Assembly: GCA_902596205.1 (NCBI GenBank) | Contig: CACJSY010000001.1 | Location: forward strand, 62,001 to 126,000 | Source: an uncultured Pelagibacteraceae bacterium | GTDB taxonomy: Bacteria; Pseudomonadota; Alphaproteobacteria; Pelagibacterales; Pelagibacteraceae | Direction of reading: 5' to 3' | DNA length: 64,000 bases | Shown: piece by piece, positions 33,572-43,076 of the stretch | Layout of the letters: every line of letters starts with the position of its first letter | How positions within the stretch are numbered: the first letter of the stretch is position 1 | The notes under the pieces: model-generated | The model's input: only the letters and a program-made list of their open reading frames with translations | What the model was told of the DNA's origin: nothing | Databases searched by the model: none | Position numbers and translations under genes: made by a program

Positions 33572-34163
33572 TTATTTTATTTATAAAATCTTCAATTTTA
33601 AGATGATCTTTGTAACCTAATTGACTCTCTAAACTAGATGATAAATCAAAAAAGTTAACCCCTAATTTACTAATAATTTCCACATTATCCCTCGAGATAG
33701 ATCCTGCTAAAGCATATTTTTCACCTTGAGGTAGCTTAGCAATTAAATCTTTAGGGAATTCCGAAGTTTTTTCCATTGAAGGTGTATCAAACAATATTAT
33801 ATCAGCATTATTGAATTCTTTATGTTTATCTATATCTTTTTCTTCTTTAACTTTTATAGCTTTAATAATTTTAAAACCCATACCTTTAATTTCTTCTACT
33901 CTATCTTTTGACTCTGATCCATGAAGTTGAATAAAATCAAAATTATCGATTAGATTTTTTTTTATAAATTCGTTGCTTGGATTCACTGTTACTGCAACAA
34001 AAGATGACTCTTTTTTATCATAATGAGAAAGCTTTTTAATCTCTGGTAGACTTATATTTCGTGGAGATTTTTCATAAAAAACAAATCCTAAATAATTTAC
34101 TTTTAGGTCAATACATAATTGAACATCTCTAATAGGATTTAAACCGCAAATCTTTATTTTCAT
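33555..34163 (-). CDS. trpF: Phosphoribosylanthranilate isomerase
   Basis: A 202-residue TIM barrel. It opens with KIKICGLNPIRDV with the catalytic Cys in the KICG motif and has the catalytic Asp in ILFDTPSMEKT; the usual LLDS is ILFD. It catalyses the Amadori step of tryptophan synthesis. The start abuts pyrF in a one-base overlap, and it runs into trpB by 17 bases. Confidence 0.94.
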   Translation of the reverse strand: MKIKICGLNPIRDVQLCIDLKVNYLGFVFYEKSPRNISLPEIKKLSHYDKKESSFVAVTVNPSNEFIKKNLIDNFDFIQLHGSESKDRVEEIKGMGFKIIKAIKVKEEKDIDKHKEFNNADIILFDTPSMEKTSEFPKDLIAKLPQGEKYALAGSISRDNVEIISKLGVNFFDLSSSLESQLGYKDHLKIEDFINKINELKN

Positions 34164-34828
34164 TATCTTAATTTTTCAATAAGATTTTGAATATTTTTTT
34201 TGATATTTCCACGGGCTGTAATTGCTCTTCCAATCACCAACCAATCAGAATTAACTTTTTTGGCCTCCATAGAACGTTTTTGATCGTAATTTTTTTTCCC
34301 AATCTGCACTCCAGGGGTAATGATTTCTTTTTTAAAAATTTTCCTTACCGCACTTACCTCGTAAGGGCTGCAAACCAAAGCATCCAAGTTTGCTTTTTTG
34401 GCAAGCTTTGCTTGATGAGCAACTAAATTTTTTACAGATTTATTATATCCAATGAGTTTTAAATCATTGTTATTTAATGAGGTTAAAGTTGTAACACCTA
34501 CTATTCTTGTTGGCCCAGAAATTTTTTTGACAGCTTTTAGAGCAGCCAAACCAGAAGAAATGTGAACAGTGAGATAATTAATCTTTATATCCTTTAAAGC
34601 TTTTACCGCAGACAGCATAGTGTTTACTGTATCGTTTAATTTTAAATCAACAAAAATAATTTTTTTCCTTAGTTTTGCTAAAAATGTCCTACCATTTTTG
34701 GAATTCATGAATTCTAAACCAAATTTATAACCAATTTTAATTTTATTTGTTTTTGATTGGTTAATAATTTTTTTAACTTTTACAAGATTTGTTGTATCGC
34801 ATGCTATAAATATCTTTGTTTTTTTCAT
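34163..34828 (-). CDS. pyrF: Orotidine 5'-phosphate decarboxylase
   Basis: A 221-residue decarboxylase making UMP. The catalytic Asp-Lys-Asp array is in VDLKLNDTVNT, with the C-terminal phosphate loop in DWLVIGRAITA. The start overlaps the ihfB-like gene by 4 bases. Placement between ihfB and trpF is common in alphaproteobacteria. Confidence 0.94.
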   Translation of the reverse strand: MKKTKIFIACDTTNLVKVKKIINQSKTNKIKIGYKFGLEFMNSKNGRTFLAKLRKKIIFVDLKLNDTVNTMLSAVKALKDIKINYLTVHISSGLAALKAVKKISGPTRIVGVTTLTSLNNNDLKLIGYNKSVKNLVAHQAKLAKKANLDALVCSPYEVSAVRKIFKKEIITPGVQIGKKNYDQKRSMEAKKVNSDWLVIGRAITARGNIKKNIQNLIEKLR

Positions 34829-35106
34829 TCGTTAATTATTTTATTTAATTTTTTTGACGGTTTAAATCTTATTTTAACACGTTCTGGTTTATATATTAAT
34901 TCATTTGTAGAGGGATTACGCGCATTAAAGTTTTCCTTTAATTTTTTAGAGTACCATCTCCCAAAGCCCCGAATTTCTAAGCTGTTTCCTTTTATTAACT
35001 TATTATAAAGAGTTTTGGAAAAAATATTTAATATATTTTCTAACTCTGATTGATTTAGTTTAGGATTTTTATTTTTAAGCTGTTTTATAAGCTTTTGTCT
35101 AGACAA
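34825..35106 (-). CDS. ihfB: HU/IHF-family DNA-binding protein, IHF beta-like
   Basis: A 93-residue DNA-bending protein. The beta-arm contains the intercalating proline motif RNPSTNE, and GFGRWYSKKLKENFNARNP fits the IHF beta subunit. Position right after rpsA is the conserved place of ihfB (himD). It lies 1 base from the rpsA stop. It helps to fold the nucleoid and assists transcription. Confidence 0.9.
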   Translation of the reverse strand: MSRQKLIKQLKNKNPKLNQSELENILNIFSKTLYNKLIKGNSLEIRGFGRWYSKKLKENFNARNPSTNELIYKPERVKIRFKPSKKLNKIINE

Positions 35107-36831
35107 TTACTTTTCGTTTTTATTTTTTTTTTTACCGATAGCCTTTTCAAAAATTCCTTTAAGAGTAGCCCCAGATTTTGTTGCACCTTCTCCGAATTTA
35201 GCAATTAATGATTTTTCTTCATCAATTTGAGCAGCCTTTACGCTTAATTTCACTTTTCTAGTTTTCAAATCCAATTCTGTTATTTTGGCGTCCAAAGCGT
35301 TGTTGGGTGAGAACACTTCAGGTCTCGCATCAGCGATATCTTTTGCTAAATCTGCTTTTCTGATCGTTACGATAAGTTTTTTCTCATTATCAATTGCCAC
35401 TTTAACACCAGTTTTTAAAACTTCGTAGATTCTTGTCGTAATAATATCACCAACTTTTTTCTTATTATCTTTAAACCAATCTAGAGGATCTTTTTCAATG
35501 GCTCTCTTAGAAAATTTAATTTTTTCATCATTAATTTCTAGAATCTTAACTTTTAGCCTATCACCCTTCTTAAATTTTTTAAGATCTTCGATATTCTCTT
35601 GATAAGATAATTCTTTGTAATGCAACATTCCTGATAATTGTGTATCTACCATTTCACCGAATATTGCTTTGTCAGTAATGTTATTTATTTTAATTTCGGT
35701 TTCTTTTCCTACTAAATTCTTAACTTTGTTCCATGGGTTTTCCAAAGTTGCTTTATAAGATAAAGATATCCTTTTAGATGCTTTATCAATATTTACAATT
35801 TTAAATTTTATATTTTGAGAGATAGATAAAACTTTACTAGGTTTAATATTTTTATTAGTCCAGTCTAACTCAGAACTATGAATTAATCCCTCGACTCCTT
35901 CTTCAATTTTTACAAAACAGCCATAATCCATTATTTTTGTAACAACTCCTTCATAAATTTCACCAACTTTGTATTTTTTTTCAATATTTTCGAAAGGATT
36001 TTCTGTCAGAGCTTTTATAGATGCAGATACTCTATTAGTTTTTTCGTCTATCTTAGTAATTTTTACTTTTAACTTTTGACCTATAGTAACTAGATCGGAA
36101 GGTTTTTTTACTCTTCCATGACTCAAATCACTTACGTGCAATAATGCATCTATTCCATTTATTTCTAAAAATATTCCCCAATCTGTAGTAGCTTTAACTA
36201 TTGCATTATCAACTATATCGCCCTCTTTAATATTCTTTAAAGCTTCAGTTATTTCTGCACTCTTACTCTTTTCTAAAACAGCTCTTCTTGATACACATAC
36301 ATTTCCTCGGTTTTTATCAATTCTTGTAGCTATTACTTTCACTGGGGTATTCATTAAATGATCTACTCTTTTGAGAGGCTTTACATCGATTTGAGAAGAC
36401 GGCATGAAACAAGGTAAGCCCTCTACAGTTGCGATAAACCCGCCTTTCACTTTACCAGTTATATAGCCGGTCATCTCTTCCTGATTTTCAAAAACTTTTT
36501 CCAATTTTTTCCAAGCTTTCATTTTTTTTGCTTTATCTCTTGAAATTATTAATTCTCCCTTGAAACTTTCTATTCGTTCTAAGAAAACATCTATTTTAGA
36601 GCCTACCTTTAAGTTTTTAAATTCTTCATCATTTTTAAATTCTTCAACTGGTATCATGCCTTCCATTTTAGCTTTGCAGTCTACCACAACAAAATTCTTT
36701 GTTATTTCTGTCACCGTAGCTTTTATTATTGAGTTTTCTTTGAGTTTTCTATTTTCGAAGTCTTTATTTAAAAGGGTTTGGAATTCCTTTTGTGAGGATT
36801 TATTTTTCTCTAGATCTAATTCTGTTCCCAT
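35107..36831 (-). CDS. rpsA: 30S ribosomal protein S1
   Basis: A 574-residue protein with six S1 RNA-binding repeats, the first at about residues 25-100 and the rest spaced by about 85-90 residues. It melts and holds mRNA at the ribosome. The start is taken as the ATG at 36831 (MGTELDLEK), because the upstream extension would require a TTG. Many genes here lack strong ribosome sites, so S1 may matter. It follows cmk after 54 bases. Confidence 0.94.
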   Translation of the reverse strand: MGTELDLEKNKSSQKEFQTLLNKDFENRKLKENSIIKATVTEITKNFVVVDCKAKMEGMIPVEEFKNDEEFKNLKVGSKIDVFLERIESFKGELIISRDKAKKMKAWKKLEKVFENQEEMTGYITGKVKGGFIATVEGLPCFMPSSQIDVKPLKRVDHLMNTPVKVIATRIDKNRGNVCVSRRAVLEKSKSAEITEALKNIKEGDIVDNAIVKATTDWGIFLEINGIDALLHVSDLSHGRVKKPSDLVTIGQKLKVKITKIDEKTNRVSASIKALTENPFENIEKKYKVGEIYEGVVTKIMDYGCFVKIEEGVEGLIHSSELDWTNKNIKPSKVLSISQNIKFKIVNIDKASKRISLSYKATLENPWNKVKNLVGKETEIKINNITDKAIFGEMVDTQLSGMLHYKELSYQENIEDLKKFKKGDRLKVKILEINDEKIKFSKRAIEKDPLDWFKDNKKKVGDIITTRIYEVLKTGVKVAIDNEKKLIVTIRKADLAKDIADARPEVFSPNNALDAKITELDLKTRKVKLSVKAAQIDEEKSLIAKFGEGATKSGATLKGIFEKAIGKKKNKNEK

Positions 36832-36884
36832 ATTTATCTCTAATTCTTTTTTCAACAACTTGTGACATTTTATTTACCATGCCT

Positions 36885-37493
36885 TTAATATTTATTTTGT
36901 CGGACTGCACAATTACAGCATTTTTTTGACTGAATCAAAGGGGAAATTTTACGTTTTTTGTCTAAATAATCCCTTATACGCATAGCTTTTTTAACATCCA
37001 TCAATTTAATATTCTTATTTCTCTTTTTTAACTCTTTAAATCTTCTTCTAGCTGCAACATTAAGGCTGCACTTAAAGAAAAATTTAATATCTGCGTTAGG
37101 TAATATAACTGTTTGAATATCACGACCTTCGATTACAACTTTATTATGTTTTTTTGCAAACTTTTTTTGAAAAATTTTAAGAACATTCCTGATTTTCTTT
37201 TGTTTTGCAATTATTGATGTGTGTTCTGAAATTTCAGGTGAATGAAATTTTTTATTAATTAATTGAGATAATTTAAGTTTATTAAATTTTTTCTTTAAGA
37301 AAAAAACTTCATTTTTAGGTTCAAATTTAAGAAGTTGATAGCTAGCGTACCGGTATAAAAGCCCTGAAGAAAGAAATTTCATTCCATACTTTTTAGCAAT
37401 GAGTTTTGCTCCTGTTGTCTTACCACTTGCAGCAGATCCATCTGCTGCAATGACTAATTTATGATGCTTTTTTAACTTCAAATTTAACTCCAA
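36885..37493 (-). CDS. cmk: Cytidylate kinase
   Basis: A 202-residue kinase for CMP and dCMP. The P-loop is GSAASGKTT at 19-27, and GRDIQTVILPNADIKFFF gives the NMP-binding/lid region. It is somewhat shorter than E. coli Cmk (227). The first methionine overlaps aroA by 35 bases; no start after the aroA stop exists before the P-loop, so the overlap is likely real. Confidence 0.9.
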   Translation of the reverse strand: MELNLKLKKHHKLVIAADGSAASGKTTGAKLIAKKYGMKFLSSGLLYRYASYQLLKFEPKNEVFFLKKKFNKLKLSQLINKKFHSPEISEHTSIIAKQKKIRNVLKIFQKKFAKKHNKVVIEGRDIQTVILPNADIKFFFKCSLNVAARRRFKELKKRNKNIKLMDVKKAMRIRDYLDKKRKISPLIQSKKCCNCAVRQNKY

Positions 37494-38811
37494 GTGATTT
37501 AACGATTTTTAAAAAAGAGGGAGAAGAGGTATTTACAGTTTCAAAGTTTTTAATATGTAAATTAGCTCCAGTTAATATTGCTAACACAAAAGACGACATA
37601 CAAATACGATGATCACCCAAATTTGGGACATGAATCTTTTTATTTTTGGCGTCTATCATCCCTTTTCCAAAAATTTTTAAAGTATTTTTGTAATATTTGC
37701 TTTTAATTCCAACTTGTCTCAGTATTTTTTGCATTTCAACTATTCTGTTACTTTCTTTATTAGCTAGGTCGCTTATCCCCTTAAATACAGACGTGCCTTT
37801 AATTAGAGAAGCCATAACAAATAATATTGGATATTCATCCGTACTGTTAACGTAAAAAGACTTATCAGCTAAAATAGGTTTGATACTGGAGCTCTTTACT
37901 ATTATATCGCCTCTGTATTCATTATTAACTTTTCTAAAATTTTGATATTTGATTTTAGCTTTTTGTTTTTTTAAAATTTCGTAAAAGCCTATTCTAGTTT
38001 TATTTAATCCTACATCTTTTATCACCAATGAAGAGTTTTTATTTAATAAGGTTAAAGCTACAAAAAAAGCTGCAGAAGATGGATCTCCAGGCACATTAAT
38101 ATTAATAGGATTCAATTGATTTTTTCCATTAATTTTAATGACTTTTTCCTCACCCTTTTTTATCTGTATTACTTTTGTGTTTCCCAAAAGCATATTCTCT
38201 GTATGGTCTCTGCTTTTTTCATTTTCAGTTATTTTTGTTTCCCCATAAGAGTTTAGACCTGCAAATATCACAGCGCTTTTTAATTGTGCAGAAACTCCAG
38301 CCTTATAATTGATTCCAATTGGCATTTTTGATGAAACTATTTTTAAAGGGAAATTAATTTTTGTCTTCGGAGTAAATGATGCTCCAAAAGCAGACATTAA
38401 ATCAATTAATTTTTTCATACTTCTTTTATTAAGTGAACTATCGCCTTTTATTTTTAAATTTATATTTGGTGTTGTTGATAGAATACCAATTAGAAGTCTA
38501 GCTAATGTACCTGAGTTTCCAAAATTCAGCTGAGTATTTTTCCCACCAGCCAAAGAACCTAATCCTTTGCCGAAAATAATATAATTTTTCTGTTTAATTT
38601 TTTTTATTTTGACACCTAATTTTTTTAGACAAGTTATGGCTGACATAACATCATCTGACTCTAAAACATTCTTGACGGTTGATATTTTTTGACAAATTGA
38701 GCCAACTAAAAAGCTTCTTATTGAAATTGATTTATCAGAGTCAACTTTAATAACTTTGTTAAAATTTTTTGTTTTCTGATTGACTGATAAATCAAAAGGC
38801 CTATTTAACAT
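37459..38811 (-). CDS. aroA: 3-phosphoshikimate 1-carboxyvinyltransferase (EPSP synthase)
   Basis: A 450-residue enzyme of the shikimate path. It opens with the SDKSISIRSFLVGSI binding segment; LNFGNSGTLARLL is the family signature, and the late DHRICMSSFVLAI segment gives the DHR active site. The Ser and Gly pattern in NSGTLARLLIG is closest to class II enzymes (alphaproteobacterial/Agrobacterium type), which is inference. It overlaps cmk by 35 bases and starts 5 bases after lptB ends. Confidence 0.93.
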   Translation of the reverse strand: MLNRPFDLSVNQKTKNFNKVIKVDSDKSISIRSFLVGSICQKISTVKNVLESDDVMSAITCLKKLGVKIKKIKQKNYIIFGKGLGSLAGGKNTQLNFGNSGTLARLLIGILSTTPNINLKIKGDSSLNKRSMKKLIDLMSAFGASFTPKTKINFPLKIVSSKMPIGINYKAGVSAQLKSAVIFAGLNSYGETKITENEKSRDHTENMLLGNTKVIQIKKGEEKVIKINGKNQLNPININVPGDPSSAAFFVALTLLNKNSSLVIKDVGLNKTRIGFYEILKKQKAKIKYQNFRKVNNEYRGDIIVKSSSIKPILADKSFYVNSTDEYPILFVMASLIKGTSVFKGISDLANKESNRIVEMQKILRQVGIKSKYYKNTLKIFGKGMIDAKNKKIHVPNLGDHRICMSSFVLAILTGANLHIKNFETVNTSSPSFLKIVKSLGVKFEVKKAS

Positions 38812-38816
38812 CAGTA

Positions 38817-39572
38817 TTACGAAAATTGTGAACCAAAATACTGTTCGATTGCTTTCGTAGATTTTAATAATTCTCTTGAAGTTCCCTCAGCTATAACTGT
38901 TTGTTCACCAAGAACGTAGCTTCTATCTGTTATATCAAATAAATTTTTAACATTATGGTCTGTCACTAAAATTGCTGTTCCAGAAGATTGAATTTTTAAT
39001 ATATATTTTTGAATATCTTGAATTATCAAAGGGTCTAAAGCAGCTAAAGGTTCATCAAGAAGTACAATTTTTGGTTTATTAATCATCACTCTTGCCATCA
39101 TAAGCCTTCTAATTTCTCCCCCTGACAGCACGGAAGCGTTGATTGTTCTTAAATGTTGTAGATTGAATTCATCTAATAATTTTTCTGTTATGGCTTTTTG
39201 ATTTTCTGGACCTTTAATAGAGATTTGAGCAATACCCATAATATTATCATAAACAGTCATATTAAAAACACTTCTTTGTTGTGGAAGATATCCAAGTCCT
39301 TCATTTGATCTTAAGTGAATTGGAATAGTTTCAATTGAATTTCCATTTAAAAATATCTTACCCCCCTCAACATTTTCTTCTCCAATGCACATTGAAAACA
39401 AAGTAGTTTTGCCACAACCGTTTGGACCTAATATACCTACGCATTCACCAGGGTAAACTTTAAGCGAAAGTTTTTTTAGTATTGGTCTACCATCAAAAGA
39501 TTTGCTTACATCTTTAACTTCAAAGATTGGCTTATCTTTTTTGAACTTTAATATTCTAAATCCTTTTTTCAT
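38817..39572 (-). CDS. lptB: LPS export ABC transporter ATPase LptB
   Basis: A 251-residue ABC ATPase. Walker A is GPNGCGKT, the signature LSGGEIRR and Walker B KIVLLDEPLAALDP. The order kdsD-lptC-lptB identifies it as LptB, which powers LPS extraction through LptFG. It overlaps lptC by 4 bases. The customary lptA is missing between the two. Confidence 0.93.
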   Translation of the reverse strand: MKKGFRILKFKKDKPIFEVKDVSKSFDGRPILKKLSLKVYPGECVGILGPNGCGKTTLFSMCIGEENVEGGKIFLNGNSIETIPIHLRSNEGLGYLPQQRSVFNMTVYDNIMGIAQISIKGPENQKAITEKLLDEFNLQHLRTINASVLSGGEIRRLMMARVMINKPKIVLLDEPLAALDPLIIQDIQKYILKIQSSGTAILVTDHNVKNLFDITDRSYVLGEQTVIAEGTSRELLKSTKAIEQYFGSQFS

Positions 39573-40177
39573 TTTACATCTATATAAGCATCAATTTTAC
39601 CATCATTCAAAGAAGATATTTTTAACGTCTTCTTTTCAATATCAAAAAAGAGTTTATCTGCATATAAATCGCCTTTATCACTTTTAATACTTACATTGTT
39701 TGATATTACAACATAATTTTTATTGTTAGAGTATTCTGCTTTTTGTGAAAAAAGCTTGCTTTCTTCGTATTCTGCCTCAACATTTTCGGTAAAAACAATG
39801 TCTAAAGTTTTATTGTTGTAAATTCCTTTTTCTGAATAAACAATGAGTTCTGTTCCATCTTTGAAATAAAAAACTGCATCAACAAAGTCCATTTTTATTA
39901 ATTCTTCATTATTTTTGTCTGTTTTTGCTTTTTTGGCATTTAATATATATCGATTACCTGCAAGGTCTAGACCTGAATATTTTATATTATAAAATACATC
40001 TGCACCATCACCGTCATCTTGATCATTTTGTATACTGATACTGCTTTGGTTCGATGTATTAGAAGGCTGATCTGTGGTTTTTTCATCTTTGCTTGTGTAG
40101 GTATATATAAGAATAGCTACTCCCGTTATCAATAATAAAGCTTGAATTATAAATTTTCTTTCTTTTCTTTTGTTCAT
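39569..40177 (-). CDS. lptC: LPS export periplasmic protein LptC
   Basis: A 202-residue protein with one N-terminal membrane helix (about 10-28), an Asn/Ser/Gln-rich linker, and a periplasmic beta-jellyroll (about 60-195) of the LptC type (IKYSGLDLAGNRYILNAKKA). It relays LPS from LptFGB to the periplasmic bridge. Overlaps kdsD and lptB by 4 bases. Confidence 0.87.
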   Translation of the reverse strand: MNKRKERKFIIQALLLITGVAILIYTYTSKDEKTTDQPSNTSNQSSISIQNDQDDGDGADVFYNIKYSGLDLAGNRYILNAKKAKTDKNNEELIKMDFVDAVFYFKDGTELIVYSEKGIYNNKTLDIVFTENVEAEYEESKLFSQKAEYSNNKNYVVISNNVSIKSDKGDLYADKLFFDIEKKTLKISSLNDGKIDAYIDVK

Positions 40178-41148
40178 TGAACACCTGTTTGTAAAATTGA
40201 ATGGATATGAATTATTCCTTTTAGAACCTTGTTTTTTTTAGATACGTCTTTATCTGGGATAACAAGAAGACTAGTCACTTTCTTTTCACTCATTATACCG
40301 AGAGCTTTAGAGGCAGGCATGTTCTCATTAACTGTTAAAGGGCTCTTAGTTAAAATTTTAAGTATATTTTTATTAGAAGATTTTTTATTAAGTTCTCTTC
40401 TTAAATCACCATCAGTAATAAGTCCCATAATAAATTTATTTCTTGTTACAACTATCATTCCTAGGTTTTTTTGGTTCATAATTTGTAAAACTTTATTAAA
40501 ATTCGTTTTAAAGTGAACAACTGGCATTTTTGATCCAGTAACCATGATATCTTTTGCTAATAGTAGTGATTTACCGATATTTCCTCCAGGATGATAAATC
40601 TTAAATTTCTCTTTAGAAAATTTTTTAATTTGCATTGCTGTTGTAGCTAAACAATCTCCTAATAATAAAGTTATTGATGTACTCGACGTGGGAACCATAC
40701 CTGTTATATCTGCCTCTTTTACTTTTGGGAGTATCAACTTAACATCGCTGGCTTTGAGTAAGACACTGTCAACTTTAGAGGCTACGCCTATAATTTTAAT
40801 ACGGTACCTATTGGCATATTTAATCATATTATTAAGTTCAGAAGTATTTCCTGAATATGAAAAAATAATGAGTATATCTTTTTTTTCTATTTGACCCATG
40901 TCTCCATGCAAAGCTTGAGCTGGATCACAGAAAAAACTTGGAATACCGACACTGGAAAAAGTTGCAGATATTTTTCTAGCGATTAAACCAGATTTACCTA
41001 TTCCAGCAAAAATAACTTTTCCTCTACAATTTAAAATTAAATCAATTGCCTTGACAAAAGAATTACTGAAAATTTTTTTAACTTTCTTCAGTTCATTAAT
41101 CTGAATATCTGCTGATTTTTTAGCTAAGGAAATATAATTTTTTTTCAT
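40174..41148 (-). CDS. kdsD: Arabinose-5-phosphate isomerase (KdsD/KpsF)
   Basis: A 324-residue enzyme: SIS isomerase domain (about 30-170) with GIGKSGLIARKISATFSSVGIPS, and two CBS domains (about 200-324). It makes arabinose-5-phosphate for KDO. KdsB lies at 55007-55744 in the window. It begins in a TAATG overlap with the rnd-like gene and is followed by lptC, linking KDO synthesis to LPS export. Confidence 0.92.
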   Translation of the reverse strand: MKKNYISLAKKSADIQINELKKVKKIFSNSFVKAIDLILNCRGKVIFAGIGKSGLIARKISATFSSVGIPSFFCDPAQALHGDMGQIEKKDILIIFSYSGNTSELNNMIKYANRYRIKIIGVASKVDSVLLKASDVKLILPKVKEADITGMVPTSSTSITLLLGDCLATTAMQIKKFSKEKFKIYHPGGNIGKSLLLAKDIMVTGSKMPVVHFKTNFNKVLQIMNQKNLGMIVVTRNKFIMGLITDGDLRRELNKKSSNKNILKILTKSPLTVNENMPASKALGIMSEKKVTSLLVIPDKDVSKKNKVLKGIIHIHSILQTGVQ

Positions 41149-41771
41149 TAATGTTCAAATATATCAAATTTAAAACCAGTTTGATCGAGCGCTACTCTTG
41201 TGTCTAAAAAAGTTAAACATTTGTTAAATATATCCATTCTTTTTTCTCGAATTAACATTTTTTCTAATTCGCTTTTAATTTTATGTAAGTAAACAACATC
41301 GTTAGCAGCATACTCTAGTTGCTTATCAGATAACTCGTTAATATCTTTATTCCAATCACTGGAGCCTTGTCTTTTATCTAGAGATTTATTACAGAATTCC
41401 TGAACTAAGTTTTTTAAACCATGACTATCGGTATAAGTCCTAACAATTTTTGAAGCTATCTTAGTATCAAAAATATTTTTTATTCTACATTTTAAAAAAA
41501 ACTCTAAAGAGTTTTTATCAAATCTCAAAAAATGTCCGATTTTTAAAATTTTCTCATCCTCCAAGACAGATACTAAATTAGGTGCTTTATAATTATTTTT
41601 ATTAGGTTGAACTATATATACATTTCCATTTTCATCACAAATTTGAATTAAGCTAAGTTTATCACGTTCTGGTATCTGAAGACCTGTAGCCTCTGTATCA
41701 ATAGCAATACTTTTTTTGAATGAATTAGCAATCTCTGAAGTTATGTCCTCTTTAAACTTAGTAATTTTCAT
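41148..41771 (-). CDS. Ribonuclease D-like 3'-5' exonuclease
   Basis: A 207-residue DEDDy exonuclease domain. Motif I is AIDTEATGLQ, and later ILKIGHFLRFDKNSL and the YAANDVVYL segment give motifs II and III. It lacks the HRDC domains of E. coli RNase D, as in short alphaproteobacterial forms. It starts the long minus-strand block and diverges from the NDUFA9-like gene over 18 bases. Confidence 0.87.
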   Translation of the reverse strand: MKITKFKEDITSEIANSFKKSIAIDTEATGLQIPERDKLSLIQICDENGNVYIVQPNKNNYKAPNLVSVLEDEKILKIGHFLRFDKNSLEFFLKCRIKNIFDTKIASKIVRTYTDSHGLKNLVQEFCNKSLDKRQGSSDWNKDINELSDKQLEYAANDVVYLHKIKSELEKMLIREKRMDIFNKCLTFLDTRVALDQTGFKFDIFEH

Positions 41772-41789
41772 ATATAAGTTCTAAATACC

Positions 41790-42731
41790 ATGAAAAATCA
41801 AATTTGCACAATTTTAGGTGGTGGAGGTTTTATAGGCAGATATCTTGTTCGAAATTTGACCAAGAAAAACTATAGATGTATCATTTCCACAAGAAATTCC
41901 TTTCAAAAAGGATATTTAAAAACCCAAGCTACTCCAGGCGCTATAGAACTAATTGATTGGAATCCAAATAATTTTTCAGAGTTAAAAGAAGCTATTAAAA
42001 ACTCAGATGTCGTAATTAATCTGATTGGTATTCTTTATGAAACTAGAAAACAAAAATTTTACAACATTCATTCAACTATACCTGAAGTAGTTGCTAAAGC
42101 ATGTAAAGAGTCTGAGGTAAAAAAATTTATTCATGTTTCAGCTATTGGAGCAAATGATAATTCCAAGTCGCTTTATCAAAAATCAAAATATTCTGGTGAA
42201 GTAAAAGCTTTAAATAATTTTAATAAAACTGTAATTATTAGACCAAGTGTAGTTTGTGGTACTGAAGACAACTTTACAAACCTTTTTTCAAAATTAAGTT
42301 TTTTACCAGTAATTCCTTTGGTCGGAATAAATTATAAATTTCAACCTATATTAGTTAATGATGTTGCAGACGCAATAGTTAGAGCAATAGAGACAAAAAA
42401 TAATGAGAATAAAATATATGAAATAGGCGGGCCAAAAATTATTAGTTTTGGTGATATGGTAAAATCAATTTTAAAAACTATAAACAAAAAAAGATTTGTT
42501 GTTCCTATGCCGATGCCTATTGCTAAAATTCAAAGTACCATTACTGATCTGTTGCCGTTTCCACCAATCTTAACAAAAGATCAATGTGAAATTTTATCTG
42601 AAGCAGATAATATTGTTTCTAATAACTTTCTTTCACTAAAAGATTTAGATTTAAAACCATCAGATGTTGAAGAAGAAATGAAAAAATGGCTGTGGAGATA
42701 TAGAGAAGGCGGCCAGTTTGCCAAAGCTTAA
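41790..42731 (+). CDS. NDUFA9-like atypical SDR protein (complex I associated)
   Basis: A 313-residue Rossmann protein of the NAD-dependent epimerase/dehydratase class. The dinucleotide motif is GGGGFIGRYL starting at residue 10. Features such as VGINYKFQPILVNDVADAI match the complex I NDUFA9 subfamily of alphaproteobacteria and mitochondria. It probably binds NADPH; a catalytic role is not shown. The SMR-family gene starts right after its stop. Confidence 0.85.
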   Translation: MKNQICTILGGGGFIGRYLVRNLTKKNYRCIISTRNSFQKGYLKTQATPGAIELIDWNPNNFSELKEAIKNSDVVINLIGILYETRKQKFYNIHSTIPEVVAKACKESEVKKFIHVSAIGANDNSKSLYQKSKYSGEVKALNNFNKTVIIRPSVVCGTEDNFTNLFSKLSFLPVIPLVGINYKFQPILVNDVADAIVRAIETKNNENKIYEIGGPKIISFGDMVKSILKTINKKRFVVPMPMPIAKIQSTITDLLPFPPILTKDQCEILSEADNIVSNNFLSLKDLDLKPSDVEEEMKKWLWRYREGGQFAKA

Positions 42732-43076
42732 ATGAAAAGTATGACTTTACTATCAGGGTATATATATCTTGCTTTAGCAATTATTACAGGAATTGCCTCA
42801 AATGGTTTTTTAAAAACAACTGAGGGATTTTCAAAATTAAGCCCAACAATTTTTTGTGTTACAAGTATTGTGGTTTGTTTATTTTGCATTTCAAAAGCAA
42901 TGACAATAATTCCAGTTGGTTTTACTTACGCAACATATGGCGCTTTAACTATAACTGCAGTAACTTTATTTGGTATATTTAAATATAATCAAACTCCAAA
43001 TATCTATGGGACTATAGGTTTAATCTTAATTATTGCAGGTGTTATACTTTTAAATCTTTTTGGAAAAGTAAAATAA
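42732..43076 (+). CDS. SMR-family membrane protein without the usual glutamate
   Basis: A 114-residue protein with four membrane helices that aligns along its length to EmrE-type small multidrug transporters: helix 1 IYLALAIITGIASN, then LKTTEGFSKLSPT, then PVGFTYATYGALTITAV and a final helix IAGVILLNLF. The proton- and drug-binding Glu14 position is Gly, and the Trp63 position is Tyr. It may work differently from true SMR antiporters or be a regulatory or lipid-type partner. Confidence 0.83.
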   Translation: MKSMTLLSGYIYLALAIITGIASNGFLKTTEGFSKLSPTIFCVTSIVVCLFCISKAMTIIPVGFTYATYGALTITAVTLFGIFKYNQTPNIYGTIGLILIIAGVILLNLFGKVK

